Origin: an uncultured bacterium
GTDB taxonomy: Bacteria; Patescibacteriota; Minisyncoccia; Minisyncoccales; UBA5738
Reading direction: 5' to 3'
NCBI GenBank assembly: GCA_903847095.1
Contig: CAINCQ010000039.1
Span: 1 to 58,678, forward strand
Length of the DNA stretch: 58,678 nucleotides
Under the pieces are notes generated by a model that had not been told where the DNA came from, searched no databases, and saw only the letters and a list, made by a program, of their open reading frames with translations. Positions 6,918-18,888 of this stretch are shown in pieces (positions within the stretch are counted from its first letter, which is position 1; every line of letters starts with the position of its first letter). The translations under genes were made by a program, and so were the position numbers.

Positions 6918-9089
6918 ATGTCCATATTAAAAGCGATCTCCAGGGGAAGTATTTATTTGCTGGTTTTTTTAACTCCATTGTTTTTTTCCCCGCTTACCCA
7001 AAATGTCCTTGATTTTCAGAAGCAGACGTTGTTCTTGGTAATCGCTTTATTGGGCCTGATGGGTTGGGCAAGCGACGCGCTGATCTCCAAAAAACTGGTT
7101 TTTAATTTTAACCTTGCCAGCGTGGCAGTGGTGGCGGTAATGCTGGCTACGCTTATTTCCAGCCTTTTCTCGCTTTACAGCTATGGCAGTCTATGGGGTT
7201 TGCCGCTGGATATCTCATCCAGTTTTCTGACCGTAACGGGGTTTGTGCTGTTTTATTTTCTGGTCATAAATCTTTTTTCCAAAGATGAGCTTGGTAAGTT
7301 GCTATTTACGCTCGTCGCGTCGTCTTTTGTAGCCGCGCTTTACGGGATTTTACAACTTTGCGGCCTGTTTTTGATCCCCTTTGACTTTGCCAAAGTGAAT
7401 TCTTTCAATACGGTGGGGTCGGTCAACGGGTTGGGTCTGTTCCTGTCCGTTGTCTTGGTCGCGGTTTTTTCCCTGGTTTTTTCGGAAAAAGACAAGAAAA
7501 AAATGGGTCTTTTCGCCCTTTTTGGCGCCGTATTGTTCCTTTACCTGATCTTGATAAACTTTTTGGCGGCGTGGATCGTGTTGGTTATCGGATCGCTGGT
7601 CATTTTTATCCAAAGTTTTGTCGACCGGGATTCGTTTTTCCGCGGAAAGACTGTCGCGATCGCTTCGTTTTGCTTGCTGTTTTTGTCGCTGATCTTCGTC
7701 GCCGTTGACATTTTCGCGGGTGATTTCGTCGGCGATATCTATAAAAGTCTTCCCCAGACACCGGTGGAGATCTCGCTGACCAACAAGACTTCCTGGGACG
7801 TTACTGTCTCGACATTAAAATCTTCGGCAAAGAATTTGATCCTTGGCTCCGGTCCCGGAACCTTTGTTTACGACTATTCCAGATACAAGCCCGAGGTGAT
7901 CAACCAGACGAATTTCTGGAGCGTTAGGTTTGGAACAGCTTCGGACGAGATATTGGGAAGATTGGCTACGGTCGGGATTCTGGGTATCCTTTTTTTGGCC
8001 GCGCTCATCGGTTTTATAGCCGTTAAAGGCTTTAAAATGCTGAACGAGGATCGGGAGGACAAGGAATTGGTTATCACTTGCTATGCTTCATGGCTGGCCA
8101 TTGTGGCGGCATTGTTTTTCTATCCGTTCAATTTTGCCCTTACCTTCCTTTTCTGGCTGCTTTCCGCTTTAATCATCGGATTTGATGAAGAAAAAAAGAG
8201 GGTGATCGAATTTTCGCTTGGTTCCAAGGCCGCTTACGCCGCGCCGTTATTGCTGGTCGTTGTGCTGGCCTTACAACTTGGGATTATTGTCTGGGTGGGA
8301 AAACGTTATTTCGCCGAAGTAAAATATTTGCAGGCCATGCAAGCTTTGCGAAAGCCGGATTACCAAGGTGCCGTAAATGATCTTAGCCTGGCGATTAATA
8401 GCACGGGATCCGCTCAAGATAATTATTTGAGGGATCTTTCCCAGGTTTATCTTGCTTGGGTGAGCGATGAAATAGCTAAGAGCACCGATCAGAAGAAAAC
8501 ATTGGAAACGATTGCCCCGCTTATGGGCCAAGCGGTTGAAATAGCCAAGGTCAATACGGATTCGGTGAATGGGAATGACGCCAACAATTGGGCGGTAAGG
8601 GGTTATATTTACCGCGAGCTTATCGGAGCGGTGAAAGATGCCGATTCCTGGGCGGTAACGAGTTACAAGAGGGCTATCGATCTGGAGCCGGCCAGTTCGT
8701 ATTTTTACGTGGAACTGGCCCAGGTTTACATATTAAAAGAAGATTTAGGCGCGGCAACAGAGAGTCTTTTGAAAGCGATAGAGCTGAATCCTAATTATTC
8801 CAATGCCCGTTATTACCTTGGCTTGATATACGACAAACAAAACAAAAAAGACGAGGCGATCGCGCAATTCGAAACTTTGACCCGGCTCAATCCCGATAAC
8901 AAAGATATCGCAACCATTCTGGAAAATCTGAAAGCGGGAAAACCGGCATTCGGGGAACAGGCTCAAGCTCCGGCGCCGGATTTGAACGCTCCAACCGGTT
9001 CAAATGTCAGTACTTCTGTTCCCGCGGAGAACCCGGCTATATTGCTACCTAAAAATGGAGAGCCGGCGAACAATGTACCGGTCAAATAA
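6918..9089 (+). CDS. O-antigen ligase-like multi-TM protein with C-terminal TPR repeats
   Basis: Multiple TM helices, ILGSGPGTFVYDYSRYKP; TPR repeats DLEPASSYFYVELAQVYILKEDLGAATESLLKAIELNPNYSNARYYLGLIYD. Confidence 0.8.
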   Translation: MSILKAISRGSIYLLVFLTPLFFSPLTQNVLDFQKQTLFLVIALLGLMGWASDALISKKLVFNFNLASVAVVAVMLATLISSLFSLYSYGSLWGLPLDISSSFLTVTGFVLFYFLVINLFSKDELGKLLFTLVASSFVAALYGILQLCGLFLIPFDFAKVNSFNTVGSVNGLGLFLSVVLVAVFSLVFSEKDKKKMGLFALFGAVLFLYLILINFLAAWIVLVIGSLVIFIQSFVDRDSFFRGKTVAIASFCLLFLSLIFVAVDIFAGDFVGDIYKSLPQTPVEISLTNKTSWDVTVSTLKSSAKNLILGSGPGTFVYDYSRYKPEVINQTNFWSVRFGTASDEILGRLATVGILGILFLAALIGFIAVKGFKMLNEDREDKELVITCYASWLAIVAALFFYPFNFALTFLFWLLSALIIGFDEEKKRVIEFSLGSKAAYAAPLLLVVVLALQLGIIVWVGKRYFAEVKYLQAMQALRKPDYQGAVNDLSLAINSTGSAQDNYLRDLSQVYLAWVSDEIAKSTDQKKTLETIAPLMGQAVEIAKVNTDSVNGNDANNWAVRGYIYRELIGAVKDADSWAVTSYKRAIDLEPASSYFYVELAQVYILKEDLGAATESLLKAIELNPNYSNARYYLGLIYDKQNKKDEAIAQFETLTRLNPDNKDIATILENLKAGKPAFGEQAQAPAPDLNAPTGSNVSTSVPAENPAILLPKNGEPANNVPVK

Positions 9090-9105
9090 CCTAGCGTTAT
9101 CCTTG

Positions 9106-9139
9106 GCTGAAACCCTGCCCGAAAAGGCGGGGTTTCAGC
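9106..9139 (+). terminator. Long perfect-stem hairpin after the O-antigen ligase-like gene
   Basis: gctgaaaccctgcccgaaaaggcggggtttcagc, then ttta. Confidence 0.55.
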
Positions 9140-9225
9140 TTTAGCGGGCGAAGGGCGCGCGCGGTTTAAGGAATAAGGCAAGGACGCCTTTTTTGGCCGG
9201 ATACGCGGCAAAAACAAATCCGATA

Positions 9226-9254
9226 TTGACAAATTATAAAAGTTTTGATAAAAT
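9226..9254 (+). promoter_or_regulatory. Sigma70-like promoter upstream of rpoB
   Basis: TTGACA-N17-TAAAAT. Confidence 0.7.
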
Positions 9255-9321
9255 TAATATTTGTTAAGGTAATAACCATTAATCCTTGATTTCCTTCCTG
9301 TTTTCATAACAAAATACCAAT

Positions 9322-9353
9322 AAAAAAACCCAAATATAAAAAAGGGTTTTTTT
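9322..9353 (+). terminator. Terminator-like hairpin within the rpoB leader
   Basis: aaaaaaaccc-aaatataaaaaa-gggttttttt, between promoter and rpoB start. Confidence 0.6.
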
Positions 9354-9601
9354 GGGTTTTATTCCGGATTTTGGTTATCGAGAGGCGGTATTCGCCAAAA
9401 GAAACAAACTTTTTTTAAAACTTCCTTCGCCGAAGGAAGCCAAGGGCTTGCTCCTAATGCTATCCATCGGCCGATGGACGGCGGGCCTTCAAGGCCGGGA
9501 ATTTTCAATTATATTATCAAGAGGCAGTCTTAAAATACGGGTTTTCCGGCAAGGTTGGACTATTGCCAGAAAATGCGTTTTTGGAAGGCCTTTATAAATC
9601 C

Positions 9602-12600
9602 ATGGCGCTTAAAATAAAGAATTTTACGAAAGCCAAAGTCTCCCTTTCCCTGCCTTATTTGCTGGTTTTGCAGAAGGAAAGCTGGGATGTTTTCTGGAAA
9701 AACGATCTAAAGGAGCTTTTTACGGAGATCTCTCCGATCCGCGACTATACGAGCAAGGAGTTGGAGCTTTGGATTTTAGATTATAAAGTTGATAAGCCCA
9801 AATACAAAAACGATCTTGAGGCGAGGATCAATAACGATTCTTACGAAGTGCCGATCAGGATCAAAACCAAACTAGTTAATCTGAAAACCAAAGACGCCAA
9901 AATCCAAGAGATCTTTTTGTGCGATTTTCCCTTAATGACCGAACGGGGAACTTTTATCGTTAACGGTGTTGAAAGGGTTTGTATTTCGCAGCTCATCCGC
10001 TCCGCCGGCGTGTTCTTCTCATCCGACGTTATCGGCGGCAAGAACCACTTCGGGACCAAGATCATCCCGAACCGGGGATCCTGGCTGGAATTCGAAACCA
10101 CCCATACCGGTTTTATCGGCGTAAAAATCGACCGCAAGCGGCGCGTGCCTGCCACGACTTTGTTGCGGGCTTTTGGCATAGATAACGACCAGGCGATCAA
10201 AGAAATTTTTCAGGATGTGAATAACGGACCCGTTGATTTTATCGAAGAAACCTTGAAAAAGGATCCGACGCATAACCAGGCGGAGGCGCTGGTCGAAATT
10301 TACCAAAGACTCAGACCCGGCGATCTGGCTTCCGCCGATACGGCCAAGGAACTGATCGAGAATATGTTTTTTAACTTCGAACGCTACGATCTGTCCAAGG
10401 TGGGAAGATGGAAGATGTGGAAGAGGCTGCCGGATCTGAAGACAAAGAAAAAAGGAAAAGAGGAGGGTGATATCGTGGGGTTGCCCGATCGCGTTTTGAG
10501 CATCGATGATATTGTTTCGGTGATCAGGGAGATCATCCGGCTGAACAATGATCCGAATGGCCGGCCCGACGAGATCGATCATCTTGGCAACCGCCGCGTG
10601 AGGACTTTAAACGAGTTGCTCGTAAACCGCCTGAGAATAGGTTTTATGCGCATGGAAAGGATCGTTAAAGACCGGATGTCGACACTGGATGTTTTCAATC
10701 TGTCTCCGATGCAATTGGTCAATCCAAGGCCGGTGATGGCGGTAGTAAAAGAGTTCTTCTCTTCTTCCCAGCTTTCGCAATTCATGGACAACGAGAATCC
10801 GCTCTCGGAGCTCGAACATAAAAGAAGGCTGGCGGCTACCGGTCCGGGAGGTTTGACCCGCGAGAGGGCTGGCTTTGAAGTCCGCGACGTACAGCCTTCC
10901 CATTATGGCCGCATTTGCCCGATCCAAACACCTGAAGGTCCCAACGTCGGCTTGGTCGGATATCTGGCGTCTTTTACCAAGATCAATTCCTTTGGTTTCC
11001 TAGAAACCCCATATTTCAAAGTGGATAAAGGGGGACATGTTTCCGACGATCTGCAATATTTGACCGCCGACGAAGAAGAAAAACACAATATCGCGACCGC
11101 GGTCGTTCCTATCGACGAAAATAACAACATCATACCCAAAAAATTGGAAGCCAGGATTAAAGGAGAGCCTGGTATTTGTCCCAAAGAAGATATTGATTAT
11201 ATCGATGTTTCCCCCCAGCAAATTCTTTCGGTCGGTACTTCATTAATACCGTTTTTGCAGAATGATGACGCTAATCGCGCTCTGATGGGTTCCAATATGC
11301 AACGTCAGTCGACGCCGGTCATCAAACCCCAGGTTCCGCTGGTCATGACCGGTTCCGAAGAAAAAATAGCCCATGATTCCGGCCATATTCTTTTGGCCGA
11401 GGAAAATGGCGTTATTTCGTCCGTTGACGGTACCCGGATAGGATTGAAGTACGATGGCGAAAAAGAGGAAAAAAGTTACGACCTAAGAACCTTTATCCGG
11501 ACCAACCAATATACTTGTTTCCACCAATGCCCGATCGTAAAACTGGGCCAGAAGGTGAAGAAAGGCCAGGCGCTGTGTGATGGCGGATCGATCGTTGACG
11601 GTCATTTGGCCCTGGGACAAAACATTCTTTGCGCTTTTGTTTCCTGGCGGGGCGGTAATTTTGAGGACGCGATCCTGATCTCGGAACGCTTGGTCGGGGA
11701 TGACCGGTTTTCCTCGATCCATATGGAGAATTTCGTCTGCGACGTCCGGGAAACCAAACTCGGACCCGAAGTCACTACTTTCGATATTCCGAATGTTTCC
11801 GAAGAAAAACTTAAGGACCTTGATGAGGAAGGCGTGATCCGGATCGGTGCCGAAGTTAAACCTAACGATATCCTGGTGGGAAAGATCTCACCCAAGGGCG
11901 AGCAGGAACTTACGGCCGAAGAGCGTCTTTTACGCTCGATTTTCGGAGAGAAGGCCAAGGATGTCAAAGATACTTCGCTTTTGATGGAACATGGCAAACG
12001 CGGACGCGTGGTCGGCGTTAAGGTATTTTCGCGCGAACAGGGCCATAAGCTTGATCCGGGCGTGATCAAACGCATCGAGATCGAGATCGCGGAACTGCGG
12101 AAAGTCCAGGCTGGGGATAAGCTGGCCGGGCGCCACGGAAACAAAGGCGTGATCTCCAAAGTTCTGGCCGTTGAAGAAATGCCGTTTTTGGCCGATGGAA
12201 CGCCGGTTGATATCGTTTTGAACCCGATGAGCGTGGCTTCCCGTATGAACCTGGGACAGATCCTGGAAACCCATCTTGGCTATGCGGCCCATGAACTTGG
12301 TTATCACGCTCAAACGCCTTCTCTTTCGGGCGCAACCGAAAAAGACATCAAGGAAGAGCTGAAAAAAGCTGGCCTTCCCGAAGATGGAAAAGTGGTGCTT
12401 TATGACGGAAGGACGGGTCTTGCTTTTCCCGATAAGATCACGGTGGGCTATATTTATATGATGAAGCTGATCCATATGGTGGAAGACAAGATTCATACCC
12501 GGAGCATCGGGCCCTATTCTTTGATCACCCAGCAGCCGTTGGGAGGAAAAGCCCAATTTGGCGGCCAGCGGTTTGGAGAAATGGAAGTTTGGGCTTTGGA

Positions 12601-12802
12601 AGGATATGGAGCGGCTTATACTTTGCAGGAAATGCTTACGATCAAATCGGATGACATCGTCGGAAGAGCTACCACTTATGAAACGATCCTCCGGGGAGAA
12701 CAGATTAAAAACCCGAACATTCCCGCATCATTCAATCTCTTGGTGAGCGAGTTAAAGTCGTTGGGATTGAACGTCGAGGTAAGAGAAAAACCGGCCGAAT
12801 AA
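9602..12802 (+). CDS. rpoB: DNA-directed RNA polymerase subunit beta
   Basis: [86 protein letters not shown]. Confidence 0.99.
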   Translation: [1066 protein letters not shown]

Positions 12803-12808
12803 ATTAAA

Positions 12809-12902
12809 CAAACTTAGTCCACTAAGTGAATCAAGTTTACTAAGTTAAAAAGCATTTTTGCTTGATTAACTTAATTAGCTTACTAGCTTGATTAACTTTT
12901 TA
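12809..12902 (+). repeat. Intergenic AT-rich repeat between rpoB and rpoC
   Basis: cactaagtgaatcaag..ttgcttgattaacttaattagcttactagcttgattaac; reverse-complement counterpart at 24519-24615. Confidence 0.75.
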
Positions 12903-12909
12903 AAAAACT

Positions 12910-15900
12910 ATGCGAGTAGAAGATTTACAATCAATAAGGATCAAACTGGCGTCGCCCGACGACGTTTTGGCTTGGTCCCACGGCGAAGTAACCAAGCCCG
13001 AAACCATCAATTACCGCACGCAAAGGGCGGAAAAGGACGGTCTTTTCTGCGAGCGTATTTTCGGACCGGAGAAGGATTATGAGTGCTACTGCGGAAAATA
13101 CAAACGGGTTCGCTATAAGGGGATTATTTGCGACCGTTGCGGGGTTGAGGTCACGAAGAGTTCGGTCCGTCGCGATCGGATGGGTCATATCAAGCTTGCT
13201 TGTCCGGTTTCGCATATCTGGTTTTTAAGGGGCGTCCCATCCCGCATGGGACAGGTAGTGGACCTTCCGATGCAGCAACTCGAAAAAGTCATTTATTTCG
13301 CGTCATACGTCATAACGACCGTTGACGATGAGGAAAAAAAGAGGATAGCCGAAGAGATCGAGGCGGAATTCCAGGAAAAGACCAGAACCCAGAAAAAATT
13401 CTTCGATAAAGACGATAAGGCCGGCCAAAAGGAACTGGGCAAAGATTTGGAAGAGTTGAAAGGCGCCCGCGACCGGGCCAAGCAGGAGCTTAACAGTATC
13501 CAGTTATTAAAGATAATTTCGGAAGCCGAATATCGGAATTTAGCCCTGAAATACGGCCAATGTTTTTCGGCCGGCACCGGAGCGGAGACGGTTCGCAAGA
13601 TCTTTGAAAAGATCGACATTAAAACTCAAATCGAAACCTTGAACGGTAAACTCCAGGATGCTACTCCCGAAGAGAAGAGAAAGATTTTCATCCGTTTGAA
13701 ACTTTACCAGGGGATGCAACAAGCCGGGATCAGGCCCGAATGGATGTTATTGACGGCGTTGCCGGTTTTGCCGTCCGATTTGCGGCCTATCGTCCAACTG
13801 GACGGAGGACGTTACGCGTCGAGCGATTTGAACGATCTTTACCGCCGGGTGATCAACCGGAACAACCGTTTGAAGTATTTGATCGAGATCGGCGCTCCCG
13901 AAGTGATCGTTCGCAACGAGAAAAGGATGTTGCAGGAAGCAGTCGATTCTCTTATTGACAATGGCATGAGAAAGGGCACGACCACCCAGGCGACCACCGG
14001 GGGCCGCCGCCTGCTTAAATCCCTGGCTGATATGCTGAAGGGAAAACAAGGGCGTTTCAGGCAGAATTTACTGGGCAAGCGTGTTGATTATTCGGGACGT
14101 TCCGTGATTGTGGTCGGGCCGGAGCTTAAACTTGACGAGGTTGGCATTCCCAAGAAAATGGCGCTTGAGCTTTTTAAACCTTTTGTGATCAGGCGGATTC
14201 TTGAAAAAGAAATGGCTTTCAATGTGAGGGGCGCTTCGCGCTTGATCGAGACCGAGACCGATGAGATTTGGGCGATTCTCGAAGAAGTGGTGAAGAACAA
14301 ACTGGTTCTGATCAATCGCGCCCCGACGCTTCATCGCTTGAGCATCCAGGCTTTCCACCCGATCTTGATCGAAGGCGAGGCCATCCAAGTCCACCCCATG
14401 GTTTGTAAGGCCTTTAACGCCGATTTTGACGGCGACCAGATGGCAGTGCATTTGCCTTTGTCGGATCTTGCCCAGAAAGAGGCTAGGGAGCGCATGCTTT
14501 CCACTTTAAATCTTTTGAAACCGGCCAAGGGAACCCCGGTAGTCACCGTTTACCAAGATATGGTGCTTGGCTGTTATTGGATGACCAAAATGATGGAAGG
14601 AACCAAGGGAGAGGGAAGTATCTTTGCCAATGCTAATGAAGCGATTTTGGTTCACGGCTTTGGGGAAGTTGACTTGCGCGCGAAAATAAAAGTCATGAAT
14701 CCCAAGCCTTCAACCCAGGGTATGATCGAAACGACCGTTGGCCGGATTATATTCAACCAGGTTTTACCCGATGATTTTGCGTTCCAGAACCAATTGATCA
14801 AGGTACGCGACCTTGAACGTATCGCCGAAGACATCATCAGAAACTACGACGTCAAAACAACGCAAGAAACGCTCGACCGCATTAAAGAACTTGGTTTTGA
14901 GTATTCAACGCTTTCGGGCATTTCCTGGGGAATGGACGATTTACATGTCCCGGTCGAGAAGCCTGGCATCATCAAAGAAGCCGAAAAGGAAGTCGAAAAA
15001 ACAGAAGACTATTTCCGTAAAGGGCTTTTGTCGAAAGAAGAGAAGAAGAACAAGATTATCGAGATCTGGTCGCGAGCCAAAACGACCATCGAAAATCTTG
15101 TGCCCAAGACCTTATCGGCCGACGGTTCGGTTTTTCAAATGATCGATGCGGGCGCGCGCGGTTCCTGGTCCCAGCCGGTCCAGATGGCGGGTATGAAAGG
15201 CTTGGTGGTGGATCCGTCCGGAGATATTATCGAATTACCCGTAAAAAATTCTTATAAAGAAGGCTTGGACGTTTTGGAATACTTTAATTCGACTCATGGC
15301 GCGCGAAAAGGCACGGTGGATACGGCTTTAAGGACTTCGACCGCCGGTTATTTGACGCGGAGACTTGTTGATGTCGCCCATGAAGTGATTGTTTCGGAAG
15401 TCGATTGCGGGGATGACGAAGGGATCGAAGCTTTTTTCAGAGAGAGCGAAGAGATCGGTCAGAATTTCCTGTATAAGATCGCGGGACGCGTTTCGCTTGA
15501 TACCATAAAAAGCGAGAAGACCAAAGAAACCATTATTAAAAAAGGTGAATTGATCGACTGGGTCATCGGAAGAAGACTGATTGAGGAAGGTGTTGTGAGC
15601 GTAAAGATCAGGTCGCCCTTAAACTGCCGATGTATAAAAGGGGTTTGCCAGAAATGTTATGGTTGGGACCTTGGTAACAACAAACTGGTTCGCATGGGAG
15701 AAGCAGTGGGTATTATTGCCGCCCAGTCCATCGGGGAGCCGGGAACCCAGCTTACGATGAGAACTTTCCATACGGGCGGCGTAGCGGGTGGCGGCGATAT
15801 CACTTCGGGTTTGCCGCGGGTGGAAGAGATTTTCGAGGCGAGAATGCCGGCGGGCAGGGCCGAGATGGCTCCAGCCGATGGTACGATCGAAGAGATCACG

Positions 15901-16599
15901 CCTGAACGCGTGATCAAGGTCAAGATAAAAACCAAGGACGCGGATAAGAACAAAACGGCTCAGATCGTCGAATTCGAGGTCCCATTGAACTCCGCGATCT
16001 TGGTGAAGAAGAATGATCAGGTAAAGAAAGGCCAATCGTTATGGGAAGGCAGTTTGGAATTGAAGGAATTATACAAATTGGCTGGAAAGGATGCGGCACA
16101 GTGTTATATACTAAAGGAGGTGCAGAGAATCTATAATTCCCAAGGTGCTACGATTCATGATAAGCACGTGGAAGTGATCATCCGCCAGATGTTTTCGCGC
16201 GTCAAAGTCAATGATCCGGGAGACAGCCTTTTTATACCCAAGGAAGTGGTGGAGAAAAAGAAAGCCATGATCGAAAACGAGAAATTGGCGAAAGAAAAGA
16301 AAAAATTAGTTGATTTTTCGCCCGTTTTGCTCGGCGTTTCGAAAGTTGCGCTTACCACGAGCTCTTGGTTGTCGTCGGCTTCTTTCCAGGAAACATCGAG
16401 GGTTTTGATCAAAGCCAGCTTGGAGCGGCAGGAGGACACGCTTGAAGGATTGAAGGAAAATGTGATCATCGGTAAATTGGTGCCGGCGGGAACCGGGTTC
16501 AAAATCGATTCCAAGGAAACTTTCGCGGAAGATTCCAAAAAAGGGTCAACACCCAAAGATCTAAAGGCATCCGATGAAAAAGAACAAAAAGAACAATAA
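12910..16599 (+). CDS. rpoC: DNA-directed RNA polymerase subunit beta'
   Basis: [63 protein letters not shown]. Confidence 0.99.
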   Translation: MRVEDLQSIRIKLASPDDVLAWSHGEVTKPETINYRTQRAEKDGLFCERIFGPEKDYECYCGKYKRVRYKGIICDRCGVEVTKSSVRRDRMGHIKLACPVSHIWFLRGVPSRMGQVVDLPMQQLEKVIYFASYVITTVDDEEKKRIAEEIEAEFQEKTRTQKKFFDKDDKAGQKELGKDLEELKGARDRAKQELNSIQLLKIISEAEYRNLALKYGQCFSAGTGAETVRKIFEKIDIKTQIETLNGKLQDATPEEKRKIFIRLKLYQGMQQAGIRPEWMLLTALPVLPSDLRPIVQLDGGRYASSDLNDLYRRVINRNNRLKYLIEIGAPEVIVRNEKRMLQEAVDSLIDNGMRKGTTTQATTGGRRLLKSLADMLKGKQGRFRQNLLGKRVDYSGRSVIVVGPELKLDEVGIPKKMALELFKPFVIRRILEKEMAFNVRGASRLIETETDEIWAILEEVVKNKLVLINRAPTLHRLSIQAFHPILIEGEAIQVHPMVCKAFNADFDGDQMAVHLPLSDLAQKEARERMLSTLNLLKPAKGTPVVTVYQDMVLGCYWMTKMMEGTKGEGSIFANANEAILVHGFGEVDLRAKIKVMNPKPSTQGMIETTVGRIIFNQVLPDDFAFQNQLIKVRDLERIAEDIIRNYDVKTTQETLDRIKELGFEYSTLSGISWGMDDLHVPVEKPGIIKEAEKEVEKTEDYFRKGLLSKEEKKNKIIEIWSRAKTTIENLVPKTLSADGSVFQMIDAGARGSWSQPVQMAGMKGLVVDPSGDIIELPVKNSYKEGLDVLEYFNSTHGARKGTVDTALRTSTAGYLTRRLVDVAHEVIVSEVDCGDDEGIEAFFRESEEIGQNFLYKIAGRVSLDTIKSEKTKETIIKKGELIDWVIGRRLIEEGVVSVKIRSPLNCRCIKGVCQKCYGWDLGNNKLVRMGEAVGIIAAQSIGEPGTQLTMRTFHTGGVAGGGDITSGLPRVEEIFEARMPAGRAEMAPADGTIEEITPERVIKVKIKTKDADKNKTAQIVEFEVPLNSAILVKKNDQVKKGQSLWEGSLELKELYKLAGKDAAQCYILKEVQRIYNSQGATIHDKHVEVIIRQMFSRVKVNDPGDSLFIPKEVVEKKKAMIENEKLAKEKKKLVDFSPVLLGVSKVALTTSSWLSSASFQETSRVLIKASLERQEDTLEGLKENVIIGKLVPAGTGFKIDSKETFAEDSKKGSTPKDLKASDEKEQKEQ

Positions 16600-18772
16600 A
16601 AATCAATCGTCAAAAAAATCAGATCCTAATTTCTCAAGCCTTGAGGAAAACGTTAAAAAATGGGGCGCGGGCATTATCATGCTGGTTTTGGCCTTTGTAC
16701 TGACTCTCGGATTTTTTGACATGGCGGGCGTTGCGGGGAGGGCGCTTGTCGCTTTGATCGCCTATTTAGCAGGCAGCGCGGCTTTCGCGTTGCCTGTTAT
16801 TTTATTGCTTGGGGGGGTCATCTTTTTTACCGCTCACCAAGAGAGAATCTCCGGTCAGCTTACGCTAGCCATGTTCATTTTGGTGCTCGGGATCTGCGGC
16901 ATCCTCGCTGCTCTGAATCTTGAGAGTCTTGGCGGGGGGAAGCTTGGATATTTTATGGCCTTACCGCTTTTCAAGCTGTTCGGCTTTTGGGTGACGTTCA
17001 TTATCTTTTCCGGTTTTATCGCGCTTTCATCTTTGATGTTTTGGTGGCTTCTTGGCAAGCCGATGCCGGATTTCAAGGCTTTAGACCTTGGGAAAGAAAA
17101 GGCATCGGCGTTGGTTCAAAAGAAGCCTTCGCTGATCAGAACCTTGATCACTGCTCCGGAAATGAAGATGAAGAGTATTTCCATTCAAAACGGACAGGGA
17201 AGCAAGGATGTCAAAAAATCTCAAAAAGAGATCTTGGGAGCGAAAAAAACAAGTCCCGGTCTTCGGCAGGAAATAAAATACGTGGCTCCGTCCATCGATC
17301 TTTTGGATACGATAAAGGGCGTGCCTTTGGCTGGTGATTTACGGCAGAATGCCCAAATCATTAAAAAAATGCTTGGTGATTTTGGTATTCCGGTGAATAT
17401 GTACGATGCTAATGTCGGTCCGGCGGTCACTCAATACACTTTAAAGCCCGACGACGGGATCAAGCTGTCGAAAATCACCGCCCTTTCCAATGACCTGGCT
17501 CTGGCTCTGGCCAGCCAATCGATCAGGATCGAAGCTCCTATTCCCGGGAAGGCCTTGGTTGGCGTGGAAGTCCCGAATAAGGAACGGGCAGGAATCGGTC
17601 TGCGGGAGCTGTTATCTTCGCAAGAGTTTATCCAGTCGCAAGCTAATTTGCCAGTTTGCCTGGGCAAGGATGTTATCGGCAATCCGATCCTGGCGGATCT
17701 GGCCAGGATGCCTCATTTGATGGTTGCGGGCGCCACGGGTACCGGCAAAACGATTTTTCTTAACAGCTTGCTTACAACTTTACTTTTTAAGAATCCTCCG
17801 GAGCTTTTGAGGCTTATTCTTGTCGATCCAAAAAGGGTTGAAATGAGGGATTACAATGATTTGCCCCATTTGCTTTGTCCGGTTATCTTTGACGTTCATA
17901 AAACAGTCGCCGCGCTCAAATGGGCTATCTCGGAAATGGAGCGGCGCTTCGATCTCATCGGTTCCAAGGGGTCGCGGAACATCGGGAGTTATAACGAAAA
18001 GGCCTTAAAGGATGGTTTCGAGCCAATGCCTTTCATCGTGTTTGTTATCGATGAGCTGGCTGATCTGATGGCTTCGAAAGGTAAAGAGGTGGAAGCCGGT
18101 ATCATCAGGCTGGCCCAGATGGCCAGGGCAGTGGGAATTCATTTGGTGGTGGCGACCCAGCGTCCTTCAGTGGAAGTTATCACCGGCCTGATCAAAGCCA
18201 ATATAACTTGCCGCGTAGCTTTCCAGGTTGCTTCACAAATCGATTCCAGGACCATCCTTGACGTGTCCGGCGCGGAAAAACTGCTGGGTGCCGGCGATAT
18301 GTTGTTTACTTCCTCGGAATATCCCAGGCCGAAACGCGTCCAGGGTCCTTATATCTCCGAAAAAGAAATGAAACGTGTGTTGGAATGGATCAAGGAAAAG
18401 AACGTAATGCCGGAATTCAGGATCGAAGAAGGCGTATTGGAAAGCATGGCGATCGGTAATGGTAATGGAAACAGCGATTATGTCGGTACTCCGGGGATGT
18501 TTGGCGCCAATGACGGATCCGAAGATATGGGCGACGACCCGCTTTATGAACAGGCAAAAAAAATAGTATTGGAATCCCGCCAGGCATCGGCTTCTTTTTT
18601 GCAGAGGCGTTTGCGGATTGGCTATGCCCGCGCCGCGCGGATCATTGACATTATGGAAGACAAGGGCATGGTTGGGCCAAAAGATGGCGCTCGGCCCCGG
18701 GAGATTCTTATTTCCGCGATCGGTGAAGGGAATAGCGATAGCGGAACCGATGACGGCTGGCAGAAAGTTTAA
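16574..18772 (+). CDS. ftsK: DNA translocase FtsK/SpoIIIE
   Basis: [55 protein letters not shown]-terminal gamma-like winged helix. Overlaps the end of rpoC. Confidence 0.96.
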   Translation: MKKNKKNNKNQSSKKSDPNFSSLEENVKKWGAGIIMLVLAFVLTLGFFDMAGVAGRALVALIAYLAGSAAFALPVILLLGGVIFFTAHQERISGQLTLAMFILVLGICGILAALNLESLGGGKLGYFMALPLFKLFGFWVTFIIFSGFIALSSLMFWWLLGKPMPDFKALDLGKEKASALVQKKPSLIRTLITAPEMKMKSISIQNGQGSKDVKKSQKEILGAKKTSPGLRQEIKYVAPSIDLLDTIKGVPLAGDLRQNAQIIKKMLGDFGIPVNMYDANVGPAVTQYTLKPDDGIKLSKITALSNDLALALASQSIRIEAPIPGKALVGVEVPNKERAGIGLRELLSSQEFIQSQANLPVCLGKDVIGNPILADLARMPHLMVAGATGTGKTIFLNSLLTTLLFKNPPELLRLILVDPKRVEMRDYNDLPHLLCPVIFDVHKTVAALKWAISEMERRFDLIGSKGSRNIGSYNEKALKDGFEPMPFIVFVIDELADLMASKGKEVEAGIIRLAQMARAVGIHLVVATQRPSVEVITGLIKANITCRVAFQVASQIDSRTILDVSGAEKLLGAGDMLFTSSEYPRPKRVQGPYISEKEMKRVLEWIKEKNVMPEFRIEEGVLESMAIGNGNGNSDYVGTPGMFGANDGSEDMGDDPLYEQAKKIVLESRQASASFLQRRLRIGYARAARIIDIMEDKGMVGPKDGARPREILISAIGEGNSDSGTDDGWQKV

Positions 18773-18888
18773 ATATTTTTTGCTTGTATTCTGGCGGGGA
18801 ATAAAATATATTGCATTTACACAAGGCGGTCTTTTTTGCTACATTTAATCTGCGGGGCACCATAGGTGCTGGCACGCCTACAAAAAAT

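Noticed and set aside
11602-12556. 185-aa and 208-aa minus-strand ORFs inside rpoB
   Set aside because: Antisense shadow ORFs over a highly conserved gene.
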